Shown: positions 14,848 through 23,860, counted from the stretch's first letter. The stretch: DNA of 28,535 nt from JAWMQL01 sp033283165 (GCA_033283165.1 JAWMQL010000013.1:1-28535), one strand, 5' to 3'. Program-made: numbers and translations. The notes: generated by a model from the letters alone, not told the origin.

Positions 14848-15939
14848 TCAGGCTGAGAGCGCTTTGTGTACCTCGGGCGCCCATTCGGGCTGGGAGGGCA
14901 GATCGCCGGCGGTGGCGAGATACACCACGCCCCGGGCATCCCCCGTGTTCTGCAAACTGCGCCAGGCCGACGCCGGAATCGACACGGTATCCTCGGGCCC
15001 GAGCTCGAACCGCTCATCCCCGTGCCCCGCATCCATGGTGATCGTCCAACTGCCCTCACCCACTACCAGTACCTGCTTGCGGTCATAGCGATGCCGCAGA
15101 AAACCACCGCCGGGCTCAGCCGCGAACCCCGCCAGGGTGAAGGAGTGAGGGTTGAGAATCGGGGCCGCCAGTTCGCCGCGCTCGTGGCAGCCCTCGCCGA
15201 TAATGGGGAAGTAGGTCTTGTTCCCGCCGGGCAGGCCACAATCGGCAAAAGCATCATTAAGGCCCTGACTGTTCGACAAGTTGACGACCCGCGCGGCCAT
15301 TTCCGCCGGGCTGGTGCGGTTGTAGCGCAGCAGTTCTTCCTCGGTCAGGGGTTGCAGCAACTCCTCCGCCGCCGGCATGGCATCGCCGCGGGTGGTATCC
15401 ACCAGGCTACTGTCACGGCGCAGGTAGAACCCGTAGGAAGCGGCCCCCTCGATGACATCATTCGCCCAGGTCACGTGCCCGGGGTCGTCCTCGCCGAGGA
15501 AGGACAGCATGAAGTTGTCATCGCTACCGACACTCTCGAAGGCGCGAAAAGTGCCGGTGGGGATGCTGATCACATCCCCCGGATTGAGAGTGGCCTCGCC
15601 GTCGGTGCCGTCGTAGCCCCAGAAGAAGCGCCAGCTGCCGCGGCACACCAGGAAGACTTCCGCCGTGGTGTGGGAGTGCAGCGAGTTGATCTTGCCGGTT
15701 GGCAGCGAAACGCCGCCCACGTTGAAGCCGTGGGGCTCGGCGATATGTACCACCTGCTTCTCGCTCTCGGCCACTCCGGGGCCGATGATGCAGTAGTTGA
15801 GCTTGCCCTCGCGACCCGGCAGGCGGGTATCGACAAAGGCCTCCTCACAGGGGATGTAATCTTGCCGGCGCACGACGCGGCCGGCGAGTGTTTGCGCTTG
15901 CATGGCGTAATAATCCGGGCTCGATATTTTTTGAGCCAT
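14848..15939 (-). CDS. Bicupin protein, possible dioxygenase or isomerase
   Basis: This 363-aa protein contains two cupin barrels. The first has the metal-binding pattern GKINSLHSHTTAEVF (two His and Glu) and PGDVISIPTGTFRAF, in which the usual last His is replaced. The second (EPGGGFLRHRYDRKQVLVVGEG, then LGPEDTVSIPASAWRSL) has lost most ligand positions. The layout resembles gentisate-dioxygenase-like bicupins, but the ligand set is reduced, so it may be an isomerase or binding protein. The ATG at 15939 is used; a TTG 21 bases upstream is less likely. It heads the minus-strand operon, and a probable LacI-type operator lies directly upstream. Confidence 0.85.
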   Translation of the reverse strand: MAQKISSPDYYAMQAQTLAGRVVRRQDYIPCEEAFVDTRLPGREGKLNYCIIGPGVAESEKQVVHIAEPHGFNVGGVSLPTGKINSLHSHTTAEVFLVCRGSWRFFWGYDGTDGEATLNPGDVISIPTGTFRAFESVGSDDNFMLSFLGEDDPGHVTWANDVIEGAASYGFYLRRDSSLVDTTRGDAMPAAEELLQPLTEEELLRYNRTSPAEMAARVVNLSNSQGLNDAFADCGLPGGNKTYFPIIGEGCHERGELAAPILNPHSFTLAGFAAEPGGGFLRHRYDRKQVLVVGEGSWTITMDAGHGDERFELGPEDTVSIPASAWRSLQNTGDARGVVYLATAGDLPSQPEWAPEVHKALSA

Positions 15940-15944
15940 TATTT

Positions 15945-15960
15945 TTGACTTCGAATGCAA
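15945..15960. promoter_or_regulatory. LacI-type operator, bicupin promoter
   Basis: TTGACTTCGAATGCAA matches the perfect palindrome found at 21124 in 14 of 16 positions. It ends 5 bp upstream of the bicupin ATG, so binding would block expression of the minus-strand operon. Confidence 0.6.
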
Positions 15961-16031
15961 AAAAGTCTAGCCTGTGATTTAGGTAATTTCAAGCGTTTCT
16001 GCTCAGTCTGTTGGCAGCGTGCTTGGAATCG

Positions 16032-16047
16032 TTGCATTCGAAGTACA
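16032..16047. promoter_or_regulatory. LacI-type operator, receptor promoter
   Basis: TTGCATTCGAAGTACA shares the left half and centre of the cluster palindrome. It lies about 85 bp before the TonB-dependent receptor gene and shares GCATTCGAAGT with the reverse complement of the neighbouring site. Confidence 0.55.
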
Positions 16048-16131
16048 TTGAATCGGTGATAGCGGCCACAACCGCCCCCACCACAAACCGGCGCCACCGC
16101 CGTCTGGAATAGAACTATAAGGAGCCCAGGT

Positions 16132-18417
16132 ATGCACCACCCCAAGCAAAAACTCATTGCAGCACAGATCGGCCTGATCAGCACATTGGCCGCCGGTTAC
16201 CAGGCACCCGTCTTCGCCGAGGGCTTCGCTCTCGAAGAAGTTATCGTGACCGCCCAGAAGCGCGAGCAGAACCTGCAGGATGTCGGTATATCCGTTACCG
16301 CCGTCGACCAACGAGCGATGGAGCGCGCCGGCATTACGGACATCTCCCGACTGGAGTTGGTAACTCCCGGTATGAGCTACGGCTTTATCGGTGCGGACTC
16401 CAAGGTCGCCATGCGAGGCGCCAACTCCAACAACACCTTTGCCGACAACTCGTCTATCGCCGGCTTCTTCCTGGATGGCGTCTACCGGCCCCGAGCCTCA
16501 CAGCAATCCCAGGCCTACTTCGACGTGGAACGTGTGGAGGTGCTGAAGGGCCCACAGGGTACTCTGTACGGCCGTAACACCTTCGCCGGCGCCATCAACG
16601 TGTACACTTTCAAGCCCGATCCGGAAGGGCTCGGCGGGGCACTGAAGGGCAGCTTCGAACGTTATGGTCGCTTCACCACCGAAGGCTTCATCAACGTACC
16701 AGTCACCGACAGTACAGCGCTTCGCTTTGCTTTCAATACGAAAGATAGTGACGGTTATATCGACAACAACGGCGCGGGCGAGGACCTGGGCCAGGATGAG
16801 GCCCGCAACTTTCGGATATCCGGCCTGTGGCTTGGCGACTCCTCTGAAATCGTTCTCCGTTATAGCAACGTCAGCCAGAAGGGAGTTGCCGACGGTATCT
16901 TCGCCGCGGAAGGGATCTGCCAGCCAATCAATGCCAACGGCTTTACAGACGCCTTCGGCAGGCTGGAAAACTGCGACAACCCCTATCCCAATGCCACGGG
17001 AGATTCGCGCTTTGATGAACCCTGGGAAGTGAGCTTTGATGTCGATGCAGAACGTGACAATTCAGAGGAGAATCTCACCTTCGACGCGAATGTTGATTTT
17101 GGTGAGGCATGGACAGCGCGTTTCATCGCCTCCTGGACCGACTGGGAGAGTGAGTTCGACTGGGATGGCGATTGGTCGGATACCCCCGGATATGTTTACT
17201 ACTGGGATGAGGAAGTCGAGTCTGTCACCAGCGAATTACAGTTAATCTACAGCGCGGAACGCTTCAAGGGAACCTTCGGACTGTATTACTCGGTGGACGA
17301 GATTGGCTTCGGTTTTTCGCAATATCGTGTCTCTCCGCCCCAGGAAAGCTTCAGCGATTTTGCCGACTATCAAGAAATCGAAACGGATACTACCGGTATT
17401 TTCGCACAGGGTGATTTTTCTCTTACCGACAACCTCCGGCTAATTGCGGGGATCCGCTACAGCGAGGAAGAAAAAGATACCCAGACCTTCGGTGGCTCGT
17501 CTACTGACGAAAACGGCAATGCTCTGCCCGGTGTAAATCCAACCGGATTAGATGACAGAGCCATCAAGATTTACCGATACGTATTACAGCCAGAACGCTC
17601 GGCAGTCCGTGAATTCGATGACACGACCTACAAGTTGGGTTTCGAATGGGATATAGGTGAAGAGATCATGTTCTATGGCACCTGGGCCACCGGTTTCCTC
17701 TCCGGTGGTGTCAATGCCGACGGCACGCCCTTTGAGTCACAGGAGTCAGAAGCCTTCGAGTTAGGGATGAAAAGCCGTTGGTTGGATAATACGGTCCAGG
17801 CCAACGTGGCCATCTTCTATAACGAGTACACCAATCTGACAACGCAGGAACTGGTAAACGTCGGCAATAATGTGTTCCAGACGAGAACAGTGAATGGTGG
17901 TGAGATTGATACCCTTGGACTGGAAGCTGATCTCACCTGGATTCCCGATGATCGCTGGTTCCTGAATGCGGGTATCAGTTTGATGGACAACGAGTACGGG
18001 AACTTTGGGGTCACTAATCCCTTTGAACAGGCTGGGGGCCGGGTACAGGAATTTATCGATCTGGAAGGTGAGACACCGCCCTGGGCGCCGGATATGACCC
18101 TGAGCCTGAGCGTCGGCTACGACTTCGACCTGGGCGATGCCGGCAGCCTCACACCCTTCCTGCAGTTCTACTACTCGGATGACTACAATACGGATGATGT
18201 CAGCACCTACAAGCAACAGGTGCAGGACTCCTACACCAAGACGGACTTCCGCATCATCTACAGCACGCTTAGCCAGAGCTTTGAAGCCGAAGCATTCATC
18301 GAGAATATCGAAGATGAAGATGTTCTGGCACGGACCAACACGGGTGGCTTCGACCTGGTTCAGACCAGCTACATGTACCCACAGAACTACGGGGTACGAC
18401 TGCGCTATAACTTTTAA
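16132..18417 (+). CDS. TonB-dependent outer-membrane receptor
   Basis: This 761-aa protein has a signal peptide (hydrophobic stretch around residues 8-27, likely cleaved after PVFA), then a TonB box at about residues 35-44 (EEVIVTAQKR). The plug domain includes GFFLDGVYRPRASQ and VERVEVLKGPQGTLYGRN. A 22-strand barrel follows, with the expected C-terminal aromatic residue (YGVRLRYNF). It imports a substrate across the outer membrane with energy from TonB. The rich Asp/Glu/Tyr content and lack of siderophore hallmarks fit a carbon substrate receptor. It has a good ribosome binding site (AAGGAG) and is followed by a sodium symporter, giving a complete uptake route. Confidence 0.95.
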   Translation: MHHPKQKLIAAQIGLISTLAAGYQAPVFAEGFALEEVIVTAQKREQNLQDVGISVTAVDQRAMERAGITDISRLELVTPGMSYGFIGADSKVAMRGANSNNTFADNSSIAGFFLDGVYRPRASQQSQAYFDVERVEVLKGPQGTLYGRNTFAGAINVYTFKPDPEGLGGALKGSFERYGRFTTEGFINVPVTDSTALRFAFNTKDSDGYIDNNGAGEDLGQDEARNFRISGLWLGDSSEIVLRYSNVSQKGVADGIFAAEGICQPINANGFTDAFGRLENCDNPYPNATGDSRFDEPWEVSFDVDAERDNSEENLTFDANVDFGEAWTARFIASWTDWESEFDWDGDWSDTPGYVYYWDEEVESVTSELQLIYSAERFKGTFGLYYSVDEIGFGFSQYRVSPPQESFSDFADYQEIETDTTGIFAQGDFSLTDNLRLIAGIRYSEEEKDTQTFGGSSTDENGNALPGVNPTGLDDRAIKIYRYVLQPERSAVREFDDTTYKLGFEWDIGEEIMFYGTWATGFLSGGVNADGTPFESQESEAFELGMKSRWLDNTVQANVAIFYNEYTNLTTQELVNVGNNVFQTRTVNGGEIDTLGLEADLTWIPDDRWFLNAGISLMDNEYGNFGVTNPFEQAGGRVQEFIDLEGETPPWAPDMTLSLSVGYDFDLGDAGSLTPFLQFYYSDDYNTDDVSTYKQQVQDSYTKTDFRIIYSTLSQSFEAEAFIENIEDEDVLARTNTGGFDLVQTSYMYPQNYGVRLRYNF

Positions 18418-18432
18418 AGTCCGGTGCACCTG

Positions 18433-18460
18433 CCAGACGGGGTAGCGATACCCCGCCTGG
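18433..18460 (+). terminator. Hairpin between receptor and symporter genes
   Basis: A 12-bp stem (CCAGACGGGGTA with TACCCCGCCTGG, one mismatch) around the loop GCGA lies between the stop at 18417 and the start at 18482. It lacks a T tract, so it is more likely a partial attenuator or mRNA-stabilising hairpin than a full terminator. Confidence 0.5.
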
Positions 18461-18481
18461 CCTTATTCCAGGGAGAACGCT

Positions 18482-20092
18482 ATGGCCGAATTCGGCACGC
18501 TCAACTGGTCCATCCTGCTTATCTATATCGTCGTCAACCTGTATATCGGCTACCTGCTCGGTAAGAAGGTCGATTCGGCGGAAGACTTCTTCCTCGGCGA
18601 CCGCTCCACCCCCTGGTGGGCGATCGGCGTCTCCGTGCTGGGCACCTATGTCAGCGCCCTCACCTTTCTCGGCGCGCCGGCCTGGGCCTATACTGACGGT
18701 CTGTCGGTCATCGCCATACACCTGAATTATCCGCTGGTGATCTTCGTGGTGATCACCTTTTTCCTGCCGTTTTTCTTTAATAGCGGCGTGGCATCCATCT
18801 ACGAATACCAGGAGCGGCGCTTCGGCGCCACCTCACGCACAGTGATCTCGGCAATTTTCCTGGTATCCCAGGCACTGACTTCAGCGGCAGTGCTGTACGC
18901 CACGGCCCTGGTGCTGGAATTCATCACCGGTGTGAAAGTGGAGTACGCCATCATTGTGGTCACCGTTATTGCGCTGATCTACACCGCCATGGGCGGCATC
19001 ACCGCGGTGATCTGGACCGACGTGGTGCAGGCGGCGATCCTGCTGGTGGGAGGCTGCATCATTTTCTACGCCCTGCTGACGCAGATGCCGACGCCCCTGG
19101 GGGAAACATTGCACGCCCTGAAAGCCGAGGGCATGACCCGGGCGCTGGACTTCACACCAGACATCACCAAGGTCACGACGATATGGTCCGGCGTGATCGC
19201 CATGACCATCTTCCACATCACCGTGTACGGCACCAACCAGATGATGGTGCAGCGCACCCTGGCGGCCAAAAACATCGGCGATGCCAAAAAGTCCTTCCTG
19301 TTTATGGGCTTTGGCGCCTTCTTTGTCTACTTCCTGTTCGTGTTCCTGGGCATCCTGTTTTACAACTACTACGGCGGGCGGGAGTTCGAAAACGGCAACA
19401 CCATTATCCTCACCTTCGCCGCGGACTACGGCCTACCGGGCCTGATGGGTATCCTCGCCGCCGCGGTGATGGCCGCCTCCATGTCCAGCCTCGACTCCGC
19501 CTTCAACTCAATGGCGACGGTCTCCACGGTGGATTTCTACCAGCGATTTTTCCGGCCGGACGCCAGCAGCGACGACTGCCTGAAAATGTCCCGGGTGTTT
19601 ACTGTCATCTGGGCGGTGGCGATCATCCTTCCCGCCATCGGTTTCTCCCGCAGTGAGGGCTCGATCCTGGAAACCCTGAGCAAGGTGGGCTCCTACTTTG
19701 TCGGCGCCAAGCTCAGTATGTATACCCTGGGCTTCTTCTCCAAACACACCACGGAGCGCGGCCTGCTGGGGGGCATCGTAGTCGGCTTTGCCACCATCTG
19801 GTATGTGGCGACACAAACGGATATCGCCTGGCCCTGGTACTGTGCCATCGGCGCTACCGTGAACATAACGGTATCCTGGGGGATGAGCCTGTTACTGGAC
19901 GGGCGGCAGGCCGAGTACTCACCCTACAGCGTGCAGGGGCAGTTGGCGGCTTTCCGGCGGGACGGCGGTGAGGCAAAGGACGGCAACTGGTACAAGATTC
20001 CCGGCAAGGTGGATCCCTTCAGCTACACGCTGCCGGTATTCTTCGCGCTGTGCCTGCTGTTCCTGTACGTATTTGACGCCATGATCGGCTGA
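18482..20092 (+). CDS. Sodium:solute symporter family transporter
   Basis: This 536-aa inner-membrane protein has about 13 hydrophobic helices and the SSS-family signature regions. These are the N-terminal SAEDFFLGDRSTPWWAIGVS, the ITAVIWTDVVQA helix and the AAVMAASMSSLDSAFNSMAT segment with small residues near the sodium site. The family imports sugars, amino acids, vitamins or carboxylates with sodium. The start ATG has a Shine-Dalgarno sequence (GGGAGA). It follows the receptor gene by 64 bp. Its stop is one base from the stop of the converging gene, so the two transcripts must overlap. Confidence 0.93.
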   Translation: MAEFGTLNWSILLIYIVVNLYIGYLLGKKVDSAEDFFLGDRSTPWWAIGVSVLGTYVSALTFLGAPAWAYTDGLSVIAIHLNYPLVIFVVITFFLPFFFNSGVASIYEYQERRFGATSRTVISAIFLVSQALTSAAVLYATALVLEFITGVKVEYAIIVVTVIALIYTAMGGITAVIWTDVVQAAILLVGGCIIFYALLTQMPTPLGETLHALKAEGMTRALDFTPDITKVTTIWSGVIAMTIFHITVYGTNQMMVQRTLAAKNIGDAKKSFLFMGFGAFFVYFLFVFLGILFYNYYGGREFENGNTIILTFAADYGLPGLMGILAAAVMAASMSSLDSAFNSMATVSTVDFYQRFFRPDASSDDCLKMSRVFTVIWAVAIILPAIGFSRSEGSILETLSKVGSYFVGAKLSMYTLGFFSKHTTERGLLGGIVVGFATIWYVATQTDIAWPWYCAIGATVNITVSWGMSLLLDGRQAEYSPYSVQGQLAAFRRDGGEAKDGNWYKIPGKVDPFSYTLPVFFALCLLFLYVFDAMIG

Positions 20093-20093
20093 G

Positions 20094-21113
20094 TCAGCTC
20101 TGCGGACGCAACTGACCCAGCCGTTCAAAGATATCCAGGCCCTGCTGCTTCAGCCACCAGGGGAAGTCGATGATGATCCAGTTCTCCGCCAGCTTGTCGC
20201 CGTCGCGGCGGTAGAGATCGACCACGCGCATCTCCACCTTGTGACCGCACCCCGGCAGGCCGAGCAAACCACCCGCCGGCACATGTCGCAGGTTCGGCCA
20301 ACCGAAGAAGCCGCCGTAGTTACCCTCCGCCAGGCGGCAGATATGGCCGTTGTACTCCTTGTTTTTCACTCCCGCCCGGAACGGGTGCTGGTGCTGCCGC
20401 TGGTAGCGCTCAATGGTATAGGTGGCGCCGATGCCGGCGGGGCCATACCAGGCCATATCCTCCCGCCAGGTACGGCGCAGGTAGTCCGGCGGGCAGACCG
20501 TGTCGTCGTCGGCGTTGATGGCCGCCAGGTCATCTACCATGCGATCGATCAGGGCCAGGGTTGCAACGCCCTGCTCCGGCGGCACTGGCCCGAGTTGCAG
20601 ACCGTCCTGGGTCAGGGGGGTGGGCCAGATATGGCTTGCACCAAGACCGGCGGGCAGCGGATTGACGCCGGCCTGCTGCATCACATCGAGGATGTCGCAG
20701 AAGAACGCCGAACGCGTGATCTGCCCATCCTTAATGCCGATGAATTCCGCATAGCGCAGGGTGGCGAGACGGCCGGTGGCGGGGATGCCGAGCCAGTCGC
20801 CATCCAGCAAACCCATGAACACCCCGGCGCTGATCACCCAGTCGGCCCCATCGATTTCACTGGTACCGGCCATAAACATAAAGGGCCGGCGCTGCAGGGC
20901 CGTCCAGTGCTCCTTCAGCGGCCGCCACAGTGAACGGGACACCGCCGCGGTGCCCTCCATCAGGCCGAAGGGGTGTACAGCGTAGCAACGATAGCCCGGC
21001 GCGGTGAAGGTATCCAGGACAGAATCCACCTCGGCCGGCGTCACTGTGGCAAGTGCCTCCTGGTAGCGCAGGGCGACGGATTTAATAGCTTGAAAATCGC
21101 CAGAACTAATCAT
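20094..21113 (-). CDS. Double-domain SnoaL/NTF2-like protein
   Basis: This 339-aa protein is a paralogue of the one at 12501, with two NTF2-like domains. Shared motifs are LGIPATGRLATLRYAEF in the first domain, and MAWYGPAGIGATYTI and RVVDLYRRDGDKLAENW in the second. The ATG at 21113 lies only 10 bp from the perfect operator at 21124 and has no clear ribosome binding site, so the transcript may be very short-leadered. It is transcribed towards, and meets, the symporter gene. Function is unknown; it may be an isomerase or dehydratase. Confidence 0.85.
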   Translation of the reverse strand: MISSGDFQAIKSVALRYQEALATVTPAEVDSVLDTFTAPGYRCYAVHPFGLMEGTAAVSRSLWRPLKEHWTALQRRPFMFMAGTSEIDGADWVISAGVFMGLLDGDWLGIPATGRLATLRYAEFIGIKDGQITRSAFFCDILDVMQQAGVNPLPAGLGASHIWPTPLTQDGLQLGPVPPEQGVATLALIDRMVDDLAAINADDDTVCPPDYLRRTWREDMAWYGPAGIGATYTIERYQRQHQHPFRAGVKNKEYNGHICRLAEGNYGGFFGWPNLRHVPAGGLLGLPGCGHKVEMRVVDLYRRDGDKLAENWIIIDFPWWLKQQGLDIFERLGQLRPQS

Positions 21114-21123
21114 ATGGGGTATA

Positions 21124-21139
21124 TTGCATTCGAATGCAA
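21124..21139. promoter_or_regulatory. Perfect 16-bp palindromic operator
   Basis: TTGCATTCGAATGCAA is a perfect palindrome with the central CG typical of LacI/GalR-family operators. It lies between the divergent double-NTF2 genes at 21113 and 21189 and is the best version of the motif in the cluster. Confidence 0.7.
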
Positions 21140-21188
21140 AACTGAGTCAAGATGCATTTTTACCCACTTTGCACCAGACTGGAATGCC

Positions 21189-22223
21189 ATGGACAAGCAA
21201 CATTACGATAGCGCACCCCCCTCCTCACCTCCCGGTAACCTGCCGGGCTTCGACCCCGAGTTCACCGACATCGTCGACTACATCCTGCGCATTACTTACC
21301 GCATCTGGGAAGGCAAGCAGGTGGGACTGTGCCGCGACTATTACTCCGACGACTGCCCGGTCTACACCCTGGCGGGCTACACCGAGGGCATGGAGGCCGT
21401 CACCCAGAACACCATCCGCACCCTGGGCGCTTTCCCCGACCGCACCCTGCAGGCCGACAATATCGTCTGGGGCGGCGACGCCGAGTCCGGTTTCCACAGC
21501 TCGCACCTGATCACCACGCACATGACCAATCTGGGGCCCAGCGAGTTCGGCCCCGCCACCGGTCGCGAGGCGACTATCCAGGTGATTGCCCACTGCGTCT
21601 GCCGCGACAACCGCATCGTCGAGGAGTGGCTGGTACGCGACAACCTGTCGCTGGCTCAGCAACTGGGTATAGACGTCGGCAGTTGGCTGCAGGCCAGGGC
21701 CCGGGAGCCGATCCAGGCGGCGTTGGCCTCCTGGCTGGAGTCGGAATGGGACCGGGTAACACAGGGAACGCGGGACCGCCTGCCTTACCCCAGCGGTCAG
21801 TCCGAGGGCTTTATCGGCGCTGCGCTCAACAATATCTGGAACGGCAACCTGGTGGGCGACTGCCATGTGCTGTACGCCGAAAACGCCACCCTGCACGCCT
21901 CTTCGCGGGAGGACGCCACGGGCATCGAGGCCATCGGCCGCTTCTACCTCGGCGTCCTCGGCAGCATGCCGGACGCGAAAATCAGCGTCGATTACATGTG
22001 CAGCAATTCCATGCGCGACGACGGCGAGTTCGTGGCCGTACGCTGGACCCTTGCGGGCACCCATACCGGCGGCGCGCTGTGGGGCGAAGCCACCGGTGCA
22101 CCACTGCTGATCCTGGGGGAGAGCCAGTACCGGCTGGAGAACGGCAAGGTCGTGGAAGAGTGGCTGGTATTCGACGAACTGGCAGTACTGACGCAGGTAC
22201 AGCGCGCACGACATGCTGCCTAA
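21189..22223 (+). CDS. Double-domain SnoaL-type (ester cyclase-like) protein
   Basis: This 344-aa protein has two NTF2-like domains of a different subgroup from its neighbours, resembling SnoaL-like polyketide/ester cyclases. The first domain has TYRIWEGKQVGLCRDYYSDD and CRDNRIVEEWLVRDN. The second has LNNIWNGNLVGDCHVLYAEN and YRLENGKVVEEWLVFDEL. The repeated I/IW-x-G, RDYY/HVLY and VEEWLV.D motifs show an internal duplication. It starts 50 bp after the perfect operator and overlaps the amidohydrolase gene by 11 bp, so the two are co-expressed. It may catalyse a retro-aldol, isomerisation or dehydration step. Confidence 0.85.
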   Translation: MDKQHYDSAPPSSPPGNLPGFDPEFTDIVDYILRITYRIWEGKQVGLCRDYYSDDCPVYTLAGYTEGMEAVTQNTIRTLGAFPDRTLQADNIVWGGDAESGFHSSHLITTHMTNLGPSEFGPATGREATIQVIAHCVCRDNRIVEEWLVRDNLSLAQQLGIDVGSWLQARAREPIQAALASWLESEWDRVTQGTRDRLPYPSGQSEGFIGAALNNIWNGNLVGDCHVLYAENATLHASSREDATGIEAIGRFYLGVLGSMPDAKISVDYMCSNSMRDDGEFVAVRWTLAGTHTGGALWGEATGAPLLILGESQYRLENGKVVEEWLVFDELAVLTQVQRARHAA

Positions 22224-23106
22224 GTTCGTCGACGCCCATCACCACCTCTGGGAGCTCGAGGCGGTCCACTATCCCTGGCTGATGGCCAAGGGCGAGCGCC
22301 GCTTCTTCGGCGACCCCACCCCCATCCAGAAGAACTACCTACCGGAGGATTTCTTGGCGGAATCCCCGCGCCATCGGCCGGTGGCCTCCGTACACATCCA
22401 GGTGGGGGCAGCAGAGGATCAGGCGTTGCGGGAGACAGAATGGCTGGCATCGCTGCCGGATTTTCCCCAGGCCATCGTCGCCTTCTGTGACTTGGCGGCG
22501 CCGGACGTGGCGGAGCAGCTGGCGGTACAACAGGCTTTTCCCCGTGTAAGGGGTGTGCGCCAGATCGTCGGGCGGCATATAGACGAGGACCGGTTGCACG
22601 GTTCTAACACCCTGCTCGACAGCAGCGCCTGGGTGGAGGGGCTGCGACAGCTGGCCGCCGCCGGGCTGTCCTTCGACCTGCAGATGATTCCCAACCAGAT
22701 GCCGGCAGTGTTGCGCGCACTGGAACAGGTACCGGAGTTACCCGTCGCCCTGTGCCATGCGGGTTCCCCCTGGGATCTATCGCCCACGGGACTGGCCGGT
22801 TGGAAGGAGGGCCTGACACAGCTGGCGGCACTGCCCAACACAGTGTGCAAACTCTCTGGCCTGAGTATGTTCAAGCGTGACGGCACATTGGACGACCTGC
22901 AACCGGTGGTGGATAGCGTGTTGGAGGTTTTTACACCGGCGCGGGTCATGGCCGGCTCCAACTTTCCGGTGGACAAACTCTACCACGACTACGCCACGGT
23001 CTGGGATGCCTACGACCGGCTTACCGCCGGACTCAACGGAGCAGAGAAAACCGCAGTCTTCCGTGACTGCGCCATCAACTTCTACCGCCTGTCCCGGGTG
23101 GACTAA
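22213..23106 (+). CDS. Amidohydrolase family protein (COG3618, lactonase-like)
   Basis: This 297-aa TIM-barrel hydrolase has the N-terminal metal motif FVDAHHHLWEL (H9 and H11) and a barrel histidine H182 in ALCHAGSPWD. A late motif GSNFPVDKLYHD has Asn250 where lactonases such as fuconolactonase have Asp. The family includes L-fucono- and L-rhamnono-lactonases, 4-sulfomuconolactone hydrolase and related decarboxylases. Hydrolysis of a lactone or C-C ester-like bond is the likely role. Its stop overlaps the stop of the convergent aldolase gene by 4 bp. Confidence 0.9.
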   Translation: MLPKFVDAHHHLWELEAVHYPWLMAKGERRFFGDPTPIQKNYLPEDFLAESPRHRPVASVHIQVGAAEDQALRETEWLASLPDFPQAIVAFCDLAAPDVAEQLAVQQAFPRVRGVRQIVGRHIDEDRLHGSNTLLDSSAWVEGLRQLAAAGLSFDLQMIPNQMPAVLRALEQVPELPVALCHAGSPWDLSPTGLAGWKEGLTQLAALPNTVCKLSGLSMFKRDGTLDDLQPVVDSVLEVFTPARVMAGSNFPVDKLYHDYATVWDAYDRLTAGLNGAEKTAVFRDCAINFYRLSRVD

Positions 23107-23858
23107 CGTTCGAAACCGTCCACCAGTTGCCCAGCACCTCGCAGTAGAAAACCGTGGTCTGAAGACAGCAAGAAGAAATTCGCACCCTTCTTTTGCCAGC
23201 TGGTCACCTCGGCCGCTTCACCAACGAACATGCCGATCGCCCTGCCCGCCTTGACCCCGGCCTCACAGATCCGTTCCACTGCCGAGATGACTTCCGGTGC
23301 CCCGGGGCCGGTGGCCCCCAGCGCCACGGTCAGGTCGATGCGACCGATAAACAGGCAGTCCACGCTATCGACCGCGGCGATGGCATCGATGTTGTCCAGC
23401 GCTTCCAGGTCCTCGATCTGCACGATGACCGTGGTCTCTTCCGCACTGTTCGCCAGGTGCTGCGCCATACCCCTGCTAGTGTAACCCGCGGCCCGGGTGG
23501 AGCCGGCATAACCGCGGCCGCCGGCGCCGAAGTGCGCTGCCTTCGCCACTGCGGCGGCCTGCTCCGCCGTGGTGACATGGGGAATGACCACGCCGGTGGC
23601 GCCACAATCCAGGGCGTTCAAGGTGTGTTCGGGCGCTGACGAGGGCACCCGTACAAGGCCCGGCATACCGCCCGCGCGCAGTCCCAGCAGGCAGGCATCG
23701 AGACTGCCACGGTCAAAGGGTGCGTGTTCCGCGTCCAAGCACACGACGTCCAGCGGCGACAACGCCAGAACCTCGCAGACCATGGCCGAGGGCGTTTTCA
23801 CCCAGGTACCGATCAACTGTTCCCGCTGTCTCAGGCGAGTCCTGAAATTATCCGCCAT
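23103..23858 (-). CDS. HpcH/HpaI family aldolase
   Basis: This 251-aa class II aldolase conserves the key residues of E. coli HpaI at the same positions: H45 in LDAEHAPFD, R70 in GLVRVP, and the metal ligands E149 and D175 in QIEDLEALD and FIGRIDLT. The family cleaves 2-keto-4-hydroxy acids to pyruvate and an aldehyde (2-keto-3-deoxy-L-rhamnonate and 4-hydroxy-2-ketoheptanedioate aldolases). The ATG at 23858 starts MADNFRTRLRQREQLIGTWV as expected. It follows the methyltransferase-like gene by 2 bp and is the last gene of the LacI-regulator operon. Confidence 0.93.
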   Translation of the reverse strand: MADNFRTRLRQREQLIGTWVKTPSAMVCEVLALSPLDVVCLDAEHAPFDRGSLDACLLGLRAGGMPGLVRVPSSAPEHTLNALDCGATGVVIPHVTTAEQAAAVAKAAHFGAGGRGYAGSTRAAGYTSRGMAQHLANSAEETTVIVQIEDLEALDNIDAIAAVDSVDCLFIGRIDLTVALGATGPGAPEVISAVERICEAGVKAGRAIGMFVGEAAEVTSWQKKGANFFLLSSDHGFLLRGAGQLVDGFER

Positions 23859-23860
23859 AC

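Noticed and set aside
14057..15948. Long plus-strand frames of 343 and 360 codons
   Set aside because: They are shadows of the HisD-like and bicupin genes, which have clear family motifs on the minus strand.
21225..22214. 329-codon minus-strand frame
   Set aside because: It is the antisense shadow of the double-NTF2 gene at 21189, a result of high GC.
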